A DNA stretch of 58,821 bases from Limosilactobacillus pontis DSM 8475 (GCF_001435345.1 NZ_AZGO01000003.1:1-58821); one strand, 5' to 3'; shown: positions 8,322-16,766, counted from the stretch's first letter. Made by a program: numbers and translations. The notes: a model not told the origin generated them from the sequence alone.

Positions 8322-8349
8322 ATTCTAACCTGGTTTTTAGAAATTGCAA
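8322..8349 (-). promoter_or_regulatory. Promoter of the asn T-box transcript
   Basis: Minus strand -35 TTGCAA (8344-8349), 16-base spacer, -10 TAGAAT (8322-8327), about 20 bases before Stem I begins. It lies directly behind the folT stop codon. Confidence 0.75.
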
Positions 8350-8368
8350 GAACTTTTTACAAATTATT

Positions 8369-8920
8369 TTATCTGGTTGCGCCCAGGTTAATCCTGGCCA
8401 CCTGCCGTAGGATGACAAAGACGATCAAAGCCTCGATTGGCCAGGTGATGACCTCCTTGGGCAGCCGGATCGTCAGCAGGGCCATGAACGTCCGGCCGGT
8501 ACTCGATGAGCTGAGACTCATCAGGTAGATCCACAGGGTCGTGAAGAGGACGTTGGTCACGAGAATCTGGAAGAACTCGTAGACCAGGGCCCGCTGCCAG
8601 GTGACCTTCTGATTGTAGAGGAACATCCCGGCGATCACCCCGGAGACGAAGGCCGACAGGGTGAAGCCCGGGAAGAAGAGGGTGCCCGAGCTCAGGATGG
8701 TGTTGGAGATCAGGTCATTGATAACCATCGCCAGGCCACCGATCCAGGGCCCCAGAAAGTAGCCGATTAAAGTGGTGGCGATGAAGCCGAGACCAACCTT
8801 GACGACGGCCGGGTCACCGACCGAGAGCTTGCCGAGGACCACCTGTAGGGCGATCAGCATGGAAGCCAGGGTCATCTGCCGGGTAGTGAAACGGGGACCA
8901 GAAAAAGATAGAATTGACAT
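8369..8920 (-). CDS. folT: ECF transporter S component for folate
   Basis: A 183-residue integral membrane protein with about six helices, the substrate-binding component of an energy-coupling-factor importer for folates. It begins with RQMTLASMLIALQVVLGKL and contains the S-component pattern VKVGLGFIATTLIGYFLGPWIGG. The energising EcfA/A'/T module is not in this window and would be shared. Start ATG at 8920, with AGGGAGG eight bases upstream; the TTG at 8926 is closer to the site and less likely. The ribosome binding site is buried in a leader hairpin that belongs to a probable THF riboswitch. Confidence 0.85.
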   Translation of the reverse strand: MSILSFSGPRFTTRQMTLASMLIALQVVLGKLSVGDPAVVKVGLGFIATTLIGYFLGPWIGGLAMVINDLISNTILSSGTLFFPGFTLSAFVSGVIAGMFLYNQKVTWQRALVYEFFQILVTNVLFTTLWIYLMSLSSSSTGRTFMALLTIRLPKEVITWPIEALIVFVILRQVARINLGATR

Positions 8921-8928
8921 TGTCAAAA

Positions 8929-9072
8929 CCTCCCTAAGATTATTTTGTTAGGGACGACATTGACGCATGTCCAATGTGGTGAATGCGGAAAACCCAAGCG
9001 GCCAGTACGGCCTCCTTTCGACGTTCACATTCCGTTCCGTCGAACAATGACTCGGGAGTTCCTACCCCAACT
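8929..9072 (-). promoter_or_regulatory. Probable tetrahydrofolate riboswitch (folT leader)
   Basis: The 320 bases between folT and the amidase hold a structured leader. On the minus strand P2 pairs GGAACUCCCGAG (9062-9051) with CUUGGGUUUUCC (8998-8987) around a small internal loop. Inside is a perfect hairpin UUCGACG/CGUCGAA (9044-9038 with 9023-9017) whose loop contains GGAAUGU, resembling the conserved loop of the THF riboswitch. At the 3' end CCCUAA (8953-8948) can pair with UUAGGG (8937-8932), masking the AGGGAGG ribosome site. Folate-transporter context supports the call; the aptamer match is from memory and partial. Confidence 0.55.
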
Positions 9073-9078
9073 GTCGGT

Positions 9079-9107
9079 AGTATACGATATAGCCGGATAT
9101 TATTCAA
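9079..9107 (-). promoter_or_regulatory. folT promoter
   Basis: Minus strand -35 TTGAAT (9102-9107), 17-base spacer, -10 TATACT (9079-9084). Predicted transcript start is near 9072, giving a leader of about 150 bases. Confidence 0.8.
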
Positions 9108-9248
9108 GCTTTCTGCTCATTTTCACAGTAAAATCAGAACAATATACGTATAAGTACTAAAGAAAGTTCATGATATCACAAAGAATTTTGCTTTTGGGAC
9201 CGACTTTCGTATGATAGGAGCAGTAGCTTTTTGAAAGGAGGGGGCGGC

Positions 9249-10028
9249 ATGCAGAAGCGGCAACTAAGTCTGATCGGGGCCTGCGTGGCAGCGGCACTGG
9301 CAATTGTCCTGCTGGCAGTCCTGATGATCCCAGGTCGGGGAGTCCACTACGTCTCGGCGGCGACCCTCCAACGCCACTTCTTTCTCCACAACGGTTGGTA
9401 CTACGATGGTCGTGACTGGGCCTTTGTCCAGGGCGGCCATAAGGTAACCGGGGTCCGGCAGATCAACGGGGTTACCTACCGTTTCGGGCGGGACGGCAAA
9501 CAGGTCCTGCCCTACAAGATTAGCTACCAATACCAACTCAGCACGGAGCAGGGGACCAACCAGCCGGCCACCCCGAAATATATCATCCTTCATGACGTCG
9601 GTAGTCGGGCCGATGGGCAGCAGGCGGCCAGCTATATGCAACGCACGGCCAACAGCAGTCAGGCCTATACGAACTTCGTGGTCGGCAACGGTGGGGTAGT
9701 CTACCAAATGAAACGTCCGGGGACAGTGGCTTGGGGCGCCGGCACGACCGCTAACCAAAATGCCCCCGTCCAGATTGAACTCGGACACGCCACCAATGCG
9801 GCCGCGTTCCGGGCGGACTACCAGTCCTATGTGGCCCTGACCCGCGATATGGCCGGCAAGTACAACATCCCGCTGACCCTGGATCAGGGAAGCACGGGAA
9901 CTAGCGGGGTTAAGAGCCACCGCTGGGTTAGTCAGCACATCTGGGGAGACCATCAGGACCCCTATGAGTATCTCACCCGATATGGTGTCAGCAAGGCCGA
10001 CCTGGCCAATGATCTGGTCGGAAAATAA
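9249..10028 (+). CDS. N-acetylmuramoyl-L-alanine amidase (Amidase_2/PGRP type), membrane-anchored
   Basis: A 259-residue protein that should cleave the amide bond between MurNAc and L-alanine in peptidoglycan. Residues 8-27 form an N-terminal signal or anchor helix. Residues 49-86 resemble a glucan/cell-wall binding repeat (NGWYYDGRDW, GVTYRFGRDGKQV). The catalytic domain from about residue 108 contains the first zinc histidine in IILHDVGSR (H115), the family IELxHA stretch (QIELGHATN), a histidine in SHRWVSQ and WGDHQDP near the end. Start ATG 9249 follows AAAGGAGGGGG; the TTG at 9231 overlaps that site. The gene is monocistronic. Confidence 0.85.
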   Translation: MQKRQLSLIGACVAAALAIVLLAVLMIPGRGVHYVSAATLQRHFFLHNGWYYDGRDWAFVQGGHKVTGVRQINGVTYRFGRDGKQVLPYKISYQYQLSTEQGTNQPATPKYIILHDVGSRADGQQAASYMQRTANSSQAYTNFVVGNGGVVYQMKRPGTVAWGAGTTANQNAPVQIELGHATNAAAFRADYQSYVALTRDMAGKYNIPLTLDQGSTGTSGVKSHRWVSQHIWGDHQDPYEYLTRYGVSKADLANDLVGK

Positions 10029-10037
10029 CAACAAACG

Positions 10038-10077
10038 AAAGACCGTTAGTGTTCATGTTTGAGCACTAACGGTCTTT
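10038..10077. terminator. Bidirectional terminator
   Basis: AAAGACCGTTAGTG pairs perfectly with CACTAACGGTCTTT around a 12-base loop, between the amidase and the convergent gldA. Confidence 0.9.
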
Positions 10078-10107
10078 ACTATTATGGTGAACTTGTTTGG
10101 TTATTAA

Positions 10108-11214
10108 TTAACCCTTGTGAGCAGCCAGGTAGTCCTTGGTGTAGGCGTCAACGGCCCGGAAGGCTTGAGCAACGTCATCTGGTTCAACGGCGAACGGCAG
10201 TCGGCTGATGGTGTCATTCTCGGAGCAGGCCGCCTTAGCAGCGGACAACAGCTCTTCATCGGAAGCATCGGCCAGGTGGAGGTCGTCAAGGGTGGTTGGC
10301 AGACCGAGGGACAGGATCAGTTTGAAGTATTTGTCGTAACGTTCTTGGCTAGCACCTTCGAGCATCAGCTGTGTCAGGGTCCCGTAAGCAACCTTTTGAC
10401 CATGAGTAAGGTCGTGGGTTTCCTCCAGGGTGGTCAGGCCATCGTGAATGGCGTGGGCACCGGACAGGCCACCACTTTCAAAGCCTAGCCCACTCATCAG
10501 GGTGTTGGCTTCGATGATTTTCTCCAGAGCGCTGGTAACGACGTGCTTCTTGACGTCGGCCACGGCCAGGTGAGCGTACTTGAAGAGGGTGTCCTCACAC
10601 TTCTGGGCGATCGCGTTCCCCACCAGGGTCTGCTTCTCGTTCAGCATTGTGTCGGCACCAGCTTGGGCCACTGCCTGGGCTTCAACGTTGGTGGCCAAGG
10701 CGTCGGCGATCCCGGCGATCAGCAGTCCGGCTGGGGCACCAGCGATGACCTGGCTGTCGACCAGGACCAGGTCAGGGTTGTGGGAGTAGAAACGGTAGTG
10801 GTCGAAGCTGCCGTCATCGGTGTAGATCACCGACAGACGAGAACACGGAGCGTCCGTTGAGGCCAGGGTTGGCATGATAACCACTGGCAGGTTCAGGTTG
10901 TCGGCGACCGCCTTGGCGGAGTCACTGGTCTTACCGCCACCGAGGCCGTAGATGACCGTGACCTGGTCCCTTTTCCCGATCTCACTGATCCGGTCGATCT
11001 CGTTGGTGGAGGATTCACCGTTGAACTTGACTAGGTCGACGTCGTAACCATTGTCCTTCAGGTAGTTCTCCAGCTTTTCACCGACGATCTTGTAGACACT
11101 ATCGTCCGTCAGCAGCAGTGGTTTCTTGCCAAATCCCTTCAGGTATGGGTCGCTCTTCAACAGTACACCCTTACCTTGAACATATGATGATGGTGAAGCA
11201 AATTCTTTAATCAT
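10108..11214 (-). CDS. gldA: Glycerol dehydrogenase
   Basis: A 368-residue zinc-dependent, NAD-linked polyol dehydrogenase of the iron-containing alcohol dehydrogenase superfamily, converting glycerol to dihydroxyacetone. The nucleotide site YGLGGGKTSDSAKA lies near residue 90, followed by MPTLASTDAPCS. Metal ligands are expected in GIADALAT (Asp), GLSGAHAIHDGL (His) and DLTHGQKV (His). GGAGG precedes the ATG. The promoter immediately upstream contains a palindrome between -35 and -10, and a LacI-type regulator gene ends just before it on the same strand, so regulation by that protein is likely. Diol or 2,3-butanediol substrates are also possible. Confidence 0.92.
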   Translation of the reverse strand: MIKEFASPSSYVQGKGVLLKSDPYLKGFGKKPLLLTDDSVYKIVGEKLENYLKDNGYDVDLVKFNGESSTNEIDRISEIGKRDQVTVIYGLGGGKTSDSAKAVADNLNLPVVIMPTLASTDAPCSRLSVIYTDDGSFDHYRFYSHNPDLVLVDSQVIAGAPAGLLIAGIADALATNVEAQAVAQAGADTMLNEKQTLVGNAIAQKCEDTLFKYAHLAVADVKKHVVTSALEKIIEANTLMSGLGFESGGLSGAHAIHDGLTTLEETHDLTHGQKVAYGTLTQLMLEGASQERYDKYFKLILSLGLPTTLDDLHLADASDEELLSAAKAACSENDTISRLPFAVEPDDVAQAFRAVDAYTKDYLAAHKG

Positions 11215-11266
11215 AGCAACGAACCTCCAATATGTATATTTTGTAAGCGATAACCTTACAACTTTG

Positions 11267-11296
11267 ATTATACTATCGGAAACCGTTGCCGTTCAA
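11267..11296 (-). promoter_or_regulatory. gldA promoter with operator-like palindrome
   Basis: Minus strand -35 TTGAAC (11291-11296), 18-base spacer, -10 TATAAT (11267-11272). The spacer contains CGGCAACGGTTTCCG (11277-11291), a 15-base dyad with one mismatched pair, of the type bound by LacI-family proteins. Confidence 0.7.
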
Positions 11297-11307
11297 GTCC
11301 TTTTAAC

Positions 11308-12237
11308 TTATTTTCGCCAAATTATGTCAAATTTAATTTTTTCTATGCTGGCCGGCTGGTCTGGTTGGGTCAACGATACCGCCTGCTGGCCGATCGTGTC
11401 GAGGTGTTGGTCGATGGAGGGGAAGCCCAGGAGCTGGCTGAGCAACTGATTCCCCTGGCCGATGACGACTACCTTTGGGCCAGCGACCTGACGCGCCCCG
11501 GCGGCACTGATGTCACTTTCCGTTAGGATTACCTGAAGATTAGGGGTCGTAGCTAAGAGTTCCGTGGTCAATCGTTGACTATCCGCAAATGAGCGGCAGT
11601 GATAGCGGACCAGGTCCGGGGACAGGGGGTGGCCAAAGACTTGCTGGTAGGCGGCGAGGGTTTCCGTGGTGGTCACGCTCTCCTTGGCGGGACGGATGAA
11701 GAGACAGCCGATACGGTTGAGGTGGCGGTGCCTCAGTGTTTGAAAGAGCTCAGTCAGGGCGGCCTGCCGATCAATGTGAACCGAGCGGGCAGTGGGATCG
11801 GGGATGGTCTCACAGAAGACGATCGGGTGCTTTTTCCCGTACGGGGTGATCTCCTGGTAGGGAAGAGTGTGGGAGGTAATGATCAGGCTGTCGATGAGTC
11901 GGTGTTCAAGTTCGTCGAGACAGCGGCGTTCCTTGACGGGCGAGTAAGCCGTGGGCAGGATGGTGACTTCCTGATCGGTGGTTGCGGCCATGGTGATGGC
12001 ATTCACCAGGCTCTGAAAGTAGGGGTGGTCGAGGAAGGGGACCATTACCCCGATCCGGTTACTACTATTGGTGCTGAGGATGCGCGCAATGCCATTGTAG
12101 TGGTAGTCGAGGTCTCGCATGGCCGCGGCGATCTTTTCACCAAGGGCCTGACTGACATAGCCGTGCTTGGTAATGTACTTGGAAACGGTCGAGGGGGCGC
12201 ACCCCACTAGTTTGGCAATATCGTAGATGGTGGTCAT
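11308..12237 (-). CDS. LacI-family transcriptional regulator
   Basis: A 309-residue repressor. The N-terminal helix-turn-helix is clear (MTTIYDIAKLVGCAPSTVSKYI), followed by the hinge region and a periplasmic-binding-protein-like effector domain. The C-terminal part is shorter than in many members (usual length about 330). GGAGG is eight bases before the ATG. It lies between gldA (same strand, downstream) and a divergent HAD phosphatase gene. A perfect palindrome AGGAAAC-TG-GTTTCCT sits in the divergent intergenic region and a related one in the gldA promoter. I infer that it controls itself, the phosphatase and gldA; the effector is unknown. Confidence 0.88.
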   Translation of the reverse strand: MTTIYDIAKLVGCAPSTVSKYITKHGYVSQALGEKIAAAMRDLDYHYNGIARILSTNSSNRIGVMVPFLDHPYFQSLVNAITMAATTDQEVTILPTAYSPVKERRCLDELEHRLIDSLIITSHTLPYQEITPYGKKHPIVFCETIPDPTARSVHIDRQAALTELFQTLRHRHLNRIGCLFIRPAKESVTTTETLAAYQQVFGHPLSPDLVRYHCRSFADSQRLTTELLATTPNLQVILTESDISAAGARQVAGPKVVVIGQGNQLLSQLLGFPSIDQHLDTIGQQAVSLTQPDQPASIEKIKFDIIWRK

Positions 12238-12256
12238 ATTTTATCCTCCAATCCGC

Positions 12257-12284
12257 TTGACAGGAAACTGGTTTCCTAAATTAT
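12257..12284 (+). promoter_or_regulatory. Divergent promoter region with LacI-type operator
   Basis: AGGAAACTGGTTTCCT (12262-12277) is a perfect dyad with a two-base centre. It begins inside a plus-strand -35 TTGACA (12257-12262); an AT-rich -10 candidate AATTAT follows at 12279-12284. It lies between the LacI-type gene and the HAD phosphatase gene. Confidence 0.65.
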
Positions 12285-12326
12285 TCTAATTCTCAGCAAT
12301 TATTTATACAAACGAGGAGAGTGTGG

Positions 12327-12932
12327 ATGAAGAACTTTATCTTTGATATTGATGGCACCCTGATCGATACCTTCAACATGTACATGCCAGCATTAATGGA
12401 AATCCTCAAGGACCACGGTTACCGGTTTGCTGACCCGGCACGGTTGAAAAAGAACTTATACGGGATTGCGGCCGTTGATGCCTTGCAGCAGTTGAATATT
12501 CCAGCAGGTGAGATTGCCGTGATCAATCGAGAATGGCTTACGCGGGCCTATCAGCGGTTTGACCAGGTAAGGCTTCTTGCTGGGATCCCGGTAGTCATCG
12601 AGCAGTTGGCTGCGCGGCCGGATACCAAATTGGCGATTGTAACTTCTAAGACGCGAGCCGAATACCAGCAATATTTTCAAGACCAGTACCAGTTTGCCAA
12701 GAACTTCACGGTGGTGGTGACGGCTGATGACACTGCTGCCCATAAGCCGGCTCCAGAACCGCTTCTGCTGGCAATGCATCGTTTGGCTGTCGATCCGGCA
12801 ACCACGGTCTACATCGGTGACATGCCGACTGACATGCAGGCGGCCCACGCAGCCGGAATTTGCTTTGCCGGGGCCATGTATGGGGCCGTGCATCCCGAAC
12901 AGCTGGCGCCGGCCGACCTACTGATGATCTGA
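12327..12932 (+). CDS. HAD-superfamily phosphatase, phosphoglycolate phosphatase-like
   Basis: A 201-residue HAD hydrolase. Motif I FDIDGTL is at residues 6-12 with both catalytic aspartates, motif II is VTSK, motif III the lysine in AAHKPAPEP, and motif IV GDMPTDM near residue 163. A helical cap lies between motif I and II. It should dephosphorylate a small phosphorylated metabolite. Start ATG 12327 follows GAGGAGA by six bases; GTG 12321 overlaps it. It diverges from the LacI-type regulator, so its substrate may relate to the glycerol or sugar pathway that regulator controls. Confidence 0.88.
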   Translation: MKNFIFDIDGTLIDTFNMYMPALMEILKDHGYRFADPARLKKNLYGIAAVDALQQLNIPAGEIAVINREWLTRAYQRFDQVRLLAGIPVVIEQLAARPDTKLAIVTSKTRAEYQQYFQDQYQFAKNFTVVVTADDTAAHKPAPEPLLLAMHRLAVDPATTVYIGDMPTDMQAAHAAGICFAGAMYGAVHPEQLAPADLLMI

Positions 12933-12960
12933 TCGATTCAATTGAATATCCGTGCAATAC

Positions 12961-12987
12961 CGCCCGGTCATGATAGATCGCCGGGCG
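12961..12987 (+). terminator. Hairpin terminator of the HAD gene
   Basis: CGCCCGG (12961-12967) pairs with CCGGGCG (12981-12987). The T tract after it is weak (ATACTTTATTT). Confidence 0.6.
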
Positions 12988-13004
12988 ATACTTTATTTGC
13001 GGGG

Positions 13005-13053
13005 AGTTATAAAAAGTTATAAAATAATTGAGAAGTTATAAAAAGTTATAAAA
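13005..13053 (+). repeat. Two tandem pairs of the decamer AGTTATAAAA
   Basis: Exact copies lie at 13005-13014, 13015-13024, 13034-13043 and 13044-13053. Each pair is head to tail without a gap, and the two pairs are offset by 29 bases. They end directly before the AGAGGTGG ribosome site of the AAA ATPase gene. The ten-base period puts all sites of a pair on one face of the helix, as for an operator bound by a multimeric protein. Confidence 0.85.
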
Positions 13054-13066
13054 GAGGTGGACCATT

Positions 13067-14170
13067 ATGGGAAATCCATTTAATCCCAGCTTTGGGACGG
13101 TACCCAGCATCTTCCTGGATCGGAACTCACTATCCAAGCGGGTTGTGACCGAGTTGAATAATGAAAACTCGCCATTTCAGACATCGCTGATTTACGGACA
13201 GCGTGGCGCTGGAAAGACCACCCTGATGACCGACGTTGCTAACGAACTCGGTAAGGAGCCACACTGGCAGGTAGTCAACCTGGTTCTGGATGATGACCTA
13301 CTTGAATCACTGCTGGCTCAGCTTCGCGAAAAGCTAGTAGACCTGAAGCTTTTCAAGGACCTAGATCTTAAGATTGCCTTCAAGGGGATTCAGGTTGATA
13401 CCAAGATGGGGCGGCCGGCCGTGTCGGCCAACTTTCAGACCGCTTTCCATCAGCTACTTGAAAAGTTCACCCAGAAGAAAATCAGGATCCTAATCACCAT
13501 TGATGAGGTCAAGGCCACGCCGCAATTGCGAAAGTTGATCTCATGCTATCAGATTATGCTTCGTGACAACCTGGGTGTGTCCCTACTGATGGCGGGACTA
13601 CCGGATAATGTCTCGGAGATTCAAAACGATGATGTGCTGACCTTCCTGCTGCGAGCTAATCGGATCACCCTTAATCCCCTTGATGCCGAGAGTATCAAGA
13701 CCAGCTATGCGCGAATCTTCCGTGACGCTGGCTACGAGATTGCGATGCCAACCCTGCTTTACATGACTAAGCAGACGTTGGGCTTTGCCTACGCCTTTCA
13801 ACTTCTTGGTTACCTAGTCTGGCAGGCGGCTAAAAGTCGGACTACCAAGCGGGTCACGTTGGAGACGGTTAAGGAGATTCAAGACCAATACGTCAGTGCC
13901 CTGTTCCGTAACGTCTACCGTAAGGTTTACCATGAGATGTCAATGCGGGAACGCGAATTTGTCCAAGCGATGGTTAAGACGGGTCAATCCCAGGTAAAGG
14001 CCCAGCAGATCGGCCAACTCATGGGAAAGCAGCCGGGCTATGTCTCCGTTTACCGGCGTAAGTTGATTGACGATCAGATCATCACGCCGGCGGGCTATGG
14101 TTACGTTCGCTTCATGCTGCCTTACTTTGACCAGTACGTTGAGGAACAATTATTAATGGATCAATTCTAA
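13067..14170 (+). CDS. AAA-type ATPase with C-terminal winged helix
   Basis: A 367-residue P-loop ATPase. Walker A is GQRGAGKTT at residues 44-52 and Walker B ILITIDE at 141-147. An arginine-finger-like region follows in the SLLMAGLP segment (sensor 1). The C-terminal 90 residues (MREREFVQAMVKTG, QQIGQLMGKQPGYVSVYRRK) look like a DNA-binding winged helix. This build resembles ORC/Cdc6-like or STAND-type bacterial ATPases often found as single genes in lactobacilli, with no assigned function. Four decamer repeats precede the gene; self-binding there is my inference. AGAGGTGG precedes the ATG. Confidence 0.8.
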   Translation: MGNPFNPSFGTVPSIFLDRNSLSKRVVTELNNENSPFQTSLIYGQRGAGKTTLMTDVANELGKEPHWQVVNLVLDDDLLESLLAQLREKLVDLKLFKDLDLKIAFKGIQVDTKMGRPAVSANFQTAFHQLLEKFTQKKIRILITIDEVKATPQLRKLISCYQIMLRDNLGVSLLMAGLPDNVSEIQNDDVLTFLLRANRITLNPLDAESIKTSYARIFRDAGYEIAMPTLLYMTKQTLGFAYAFQLLGYLVWQAAKSRTTKRVTLETVKEIQDQYVSALFRNVYRKVYHEMSMREREFVQAMVKTGQSQVKAQQIGQLMGKQPGYVSVYRRKLIDDQIITPAGYGYVRFMLPYFDQYVEEQLLMDQF

Positions 14171-14174
14171 CCAA

Positions 14175-14218
14175 AAATCACCCCCGGATTAGCACAGCTG
14201 CCGATCCGGGGGTGATTT
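14175..14218. terminator. Bidirectional terminator
   Basis: AAATCACCCCCGGAT pairs perfectly with ATCCGGGGGTGATTT between the AAA ATPase gene and convergent pepN. Confidence 0.92.
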
Positions 14219-14228
14219 CATTCACTTA

Positions 14229-16766
14229 TTAATTAAGACTCTGGGCAATTTTAGCGTTGACGGCTGCCTGTTCCTTATCGACCAAGGCGACTTTGCTCTC
14301 GATGACCTTGATGTCCATCCTGATCTCCCGGGTCAGGCCAGGTGTGTTGATCTTCGGCGCGAAGAAGGCCCTGAATTCGGCCAGCCGAGCTGACGTGTGG
14401 AAGACACCGGCCGTGACGGTGATGAAGGTAGCAAACTCCATATCACCACCGACCGTGTCGTTGAGCCACTGCCAGTCGTCGCGCAGCCAATCCCAGGCCG
14501 CCCGCTGACCGGCATCGTTGGCGAGAACACCCCGGTACCAAGCCCGCAGATCCTGTGGCTTGATAACGCTGGTATCCTTGTAAAGGGCAACGAGCCGCTT
14601 GATCAGTGCCGGGTCGGTCGTGTTCGGCAGGGCACCACGGATGTCCTGCTTGAAGCTGGCGTCAGCGGTGTCCTGGTAGGCCTTGATCAGCTGGTCGAAG
14701 AGGGCCGGGCTGCCGTAGTTTTGGACCTCGTTCTTGAGGACCAGTCCCCGGATATCAGCCGTCAGTTCGTTTAACCAATCTTTACTATCACTGAAGATCT
14801 GGTGGGCTGCGGCCATTGCGTCGGCATTGTGGGCATACAGGGCGGCGTTCAGGACGTATGGCCGGGTCAGCTGGTCGTCGTTGCTCTCGCCGGACTTAGG
14901 CAGCCAGCCGAGCCGGGCCACCTGTTGCTTGCTCAACTGGTCGAAGAATGCCCTGAGCTGCTTTTCTTCTGAACTATTCGGTTGAACAAACATCTTCAGG
15001 CTGTTGGCAATACGGTAGAGCTCGGCGTTGACGATAGCCGATGGACTGTTGGCAAAGCGTTTCAGAAGTGGAATCAGGTCGGCATAGGAAACCTGCTGCC
15101 CCTCGGCGAGTAGGCGGAGGTCCTGGAGTAACTGCCGCTGGCTGATTGGATCCAGCTGGTCGGCATGATCGAGGATATCTTGGAGCAGGGTGTCGTCGTA
15201 CTTGATGATGAAGTGGGAGTTATTGCCGACGTTGAGCCGGAATGGCTGGCCGTTTTGCTGGCGCAGGGCCTGGTAGTCACCGAGGACGACTTCCCGGTCG
15301 CTCATAATCTGTGGAGCCGCGGCGTAGTTACTGTTCAACGGGACTTGCCAGATCCGGCCCTTGTCCTCACCGGCCCCGATGAAGAACTGCTGTTGGCGCA
15401 GGACTAGTTGGCCCTGGTCATTGACCGTGGCCGAGACAACTGGGTAGCCCGGTTGCTCCAGCCACGAGTTCATGATCTTACCGATATCCAGTCCAGATGC
15501 TTCGCCGAGGGCCTGCCAGAGGTCGCTCCCCTTGGCATTGTGGTACTTGTGGGCGGCGAAGTAATTCTTCAGGCCCTTACGGAGAGCATCGTCGCCGAGC
15601 AGGGCCCGGACCATGACCAGCATCCGCGAACCCTTGGCATAGACGATGGCGCCGTCGAAGATTGAGTCGATCTCAGCCGGGTCGTTCACGTCCACGTGGA
15701 CCGGTTGAACACCGTCTGTGGCGTCCCGCTGCAGGGCCATCGGTGCCTCAGAGGTCTGGAAGAGTTCCCAGATCTTCCAGTCGGGGTGGATAGCGTCGAC
15801 GGAGACGTATTCCATCATGTTGGCGAAGCTCTCGTTGAGCCACAGGTCGTCCCACCAGTTCATCGTGACCAGGTCACCGAACCACTGGTGCGCCAGCTCG
15901 TGGGTGATGACGGTGGCGACTAGCTGTTTCATGTCCAGAGAGGTGTTGTCAGGGTCGAGCAGGAGGTAGGCTTCCCGGTAGGTGACCAGCCCCCAGTTCT
16001 CCATGGCTCCGGCTGAGAAGTCCGGCAGAGCCAACTGCCAGGAGTGTGGTAGCGGGTATGGCGTCTGATAGAAGTCTTCATAGAACTCGATGGCACGCTT
16101 AGCGATGTCGAGGGCGAAGTCGAGCTCCTTGGGCTGGTGAGCCTTGGTAGAGAAGACCCCGACCTTGACGCCGGACTTGGTCTCTGTCATCTTGTTCTGC
16201 AACTCTCCGAAGGCAAAGGCCACCAGGTAGGTCGACATCCGAACGGTTTCCTGGAAGTAGTGGACACCATCGGTCACGTGGTCCTCGGGCATGTTGGCGA
16301 TGACGGTCTCACCGGGGTGTTCATCATATTTGATAGCCAGGGAGAAGGTCGCCTTGGCGGCCGGCTCGTCGACAGACGGAAAGGCCTGACGGGCCGCGGT
16401 GGTCTCGAACTGGGTACCGATGATCTGCTTCTGTTCACCGTTGACCTGGTAGTAGGACGGGTAGATCCCCATCATGGTGTCGGTCAGTGGGGCAGTGTAG
16501 TCGATCTTGATTGTGACATCACCAGCACTTGGCAGGGTGATCTCCACAGTCTCCGCATCGTCCTTGACGGTGTAAGGAAGCGGCTGGTTATCAGCTGAGA
16601 TGGTGGTGAAGTGCAGGTACTTTTGGTTAAGCTGAATGACGGGTTGACTAGCGTGACCGGTGATGGTTGTGGTTCCCGAGATCAGCTTCTTGCCCCGGTC
16701 GATGTCGAGGTAGAGGTCGTAGTGGTTCGGTTGGAACGTGTCCAACAATCGTTTGTTTTCTGTCAT
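14229..16766 (-). CDS. pepN: Aminopeptidase N (M1 family)
   Basis: An 845-residue zinc aminopeptidase that removes N-terminal residues from peptides in the cytoplasm, central to casein or environmental peptide use in lactobacilli. The exopeptidase motif GAMENWG and the zinc site HELAHQWFGDLVTM with the downstream glutamate (WLNESFANMME) are intact. The C-terminal ERAP-like helical domain follows. ATG 16766 is taken as start, 11 bases after AAGAAG; the GTG at 16778 would leave no spacing. Length agrees with lactobacillus PepN. Monocistronic. Confidence 0.96.
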   Translation of the reverse strand: MTENKRLLDTFQPNHYDLYLDIDRGKKLISGTTTITGHASQPVIQLNQKYLHFTTISADNQPLPYTVKDDAETVEITLPSAGDVTIKIDYTAPLTDTMMGIYPSYYQVNGEQKQIIGTQFETTAARQAFPSVDEPAAKATFSLAIKYDEHPGETVIANMPEDHVTDGVHYFQETVRMSTYLVAFAFGELQNKMTETKSGVKVGVFSTKAHQPKELDFALDIAKRAIEFYEDFYQTPYPLPHSWQLALPDFSAGAMENWGLVTYREAYLLLDPDNTSLDMKQLVATVITHELAHQWFGDLVTMNWWDDLWLNESFANMMEYVSVDAIHPDWKIWELFQTSEAPMALQRDATDGVQPVHVDVNDPAEIDSIFDGAIVYAKGSRMLVMVRALLGDDALRKGLKNYFAAHKYHNAKGSDLWQALGEASGLDIGKIMNSWLEQPGYPVVSATVNDQGQLVLRQQQFFIGAGEDKGRIWQVPLNSNYAAAPQIMSDREVVLGDYQALRQQNGQPFRLNVGNNSHFIIKYDDTLLQDILDHADQLDPISQRQLLQDLRLLAEGQQVSYADLIPLLKRFANSPSAIVNAELYRIANSLKMFVQPNSSEEKQLRAFFDQLSKQQVARLGWLPKSGESNDDQLTRPYVLNAALYAHNADAMAAAHQIFSDSKDWLNELTADIRGLVLKNEVQNYGSPALFDQLIKAYQDTADASFKQDIRGALPNTTDPALIKRLVALYKDTSVIKPQDLRAWYRGVLANDAGQRAAWDWLRDDWQWLNDTVGGDMEFATFITVTAGVFHTSARLAEFRAFFAPKINTPGLTREIRMDIKVIESKVALVDKEQAAVNAKIAQSLN

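Noticed and set aside
8945-9160. Plus-strand open frame in the folT leader
   Set aside because: No ribosome site, and the minus strand has a promoter and structured leader across it.
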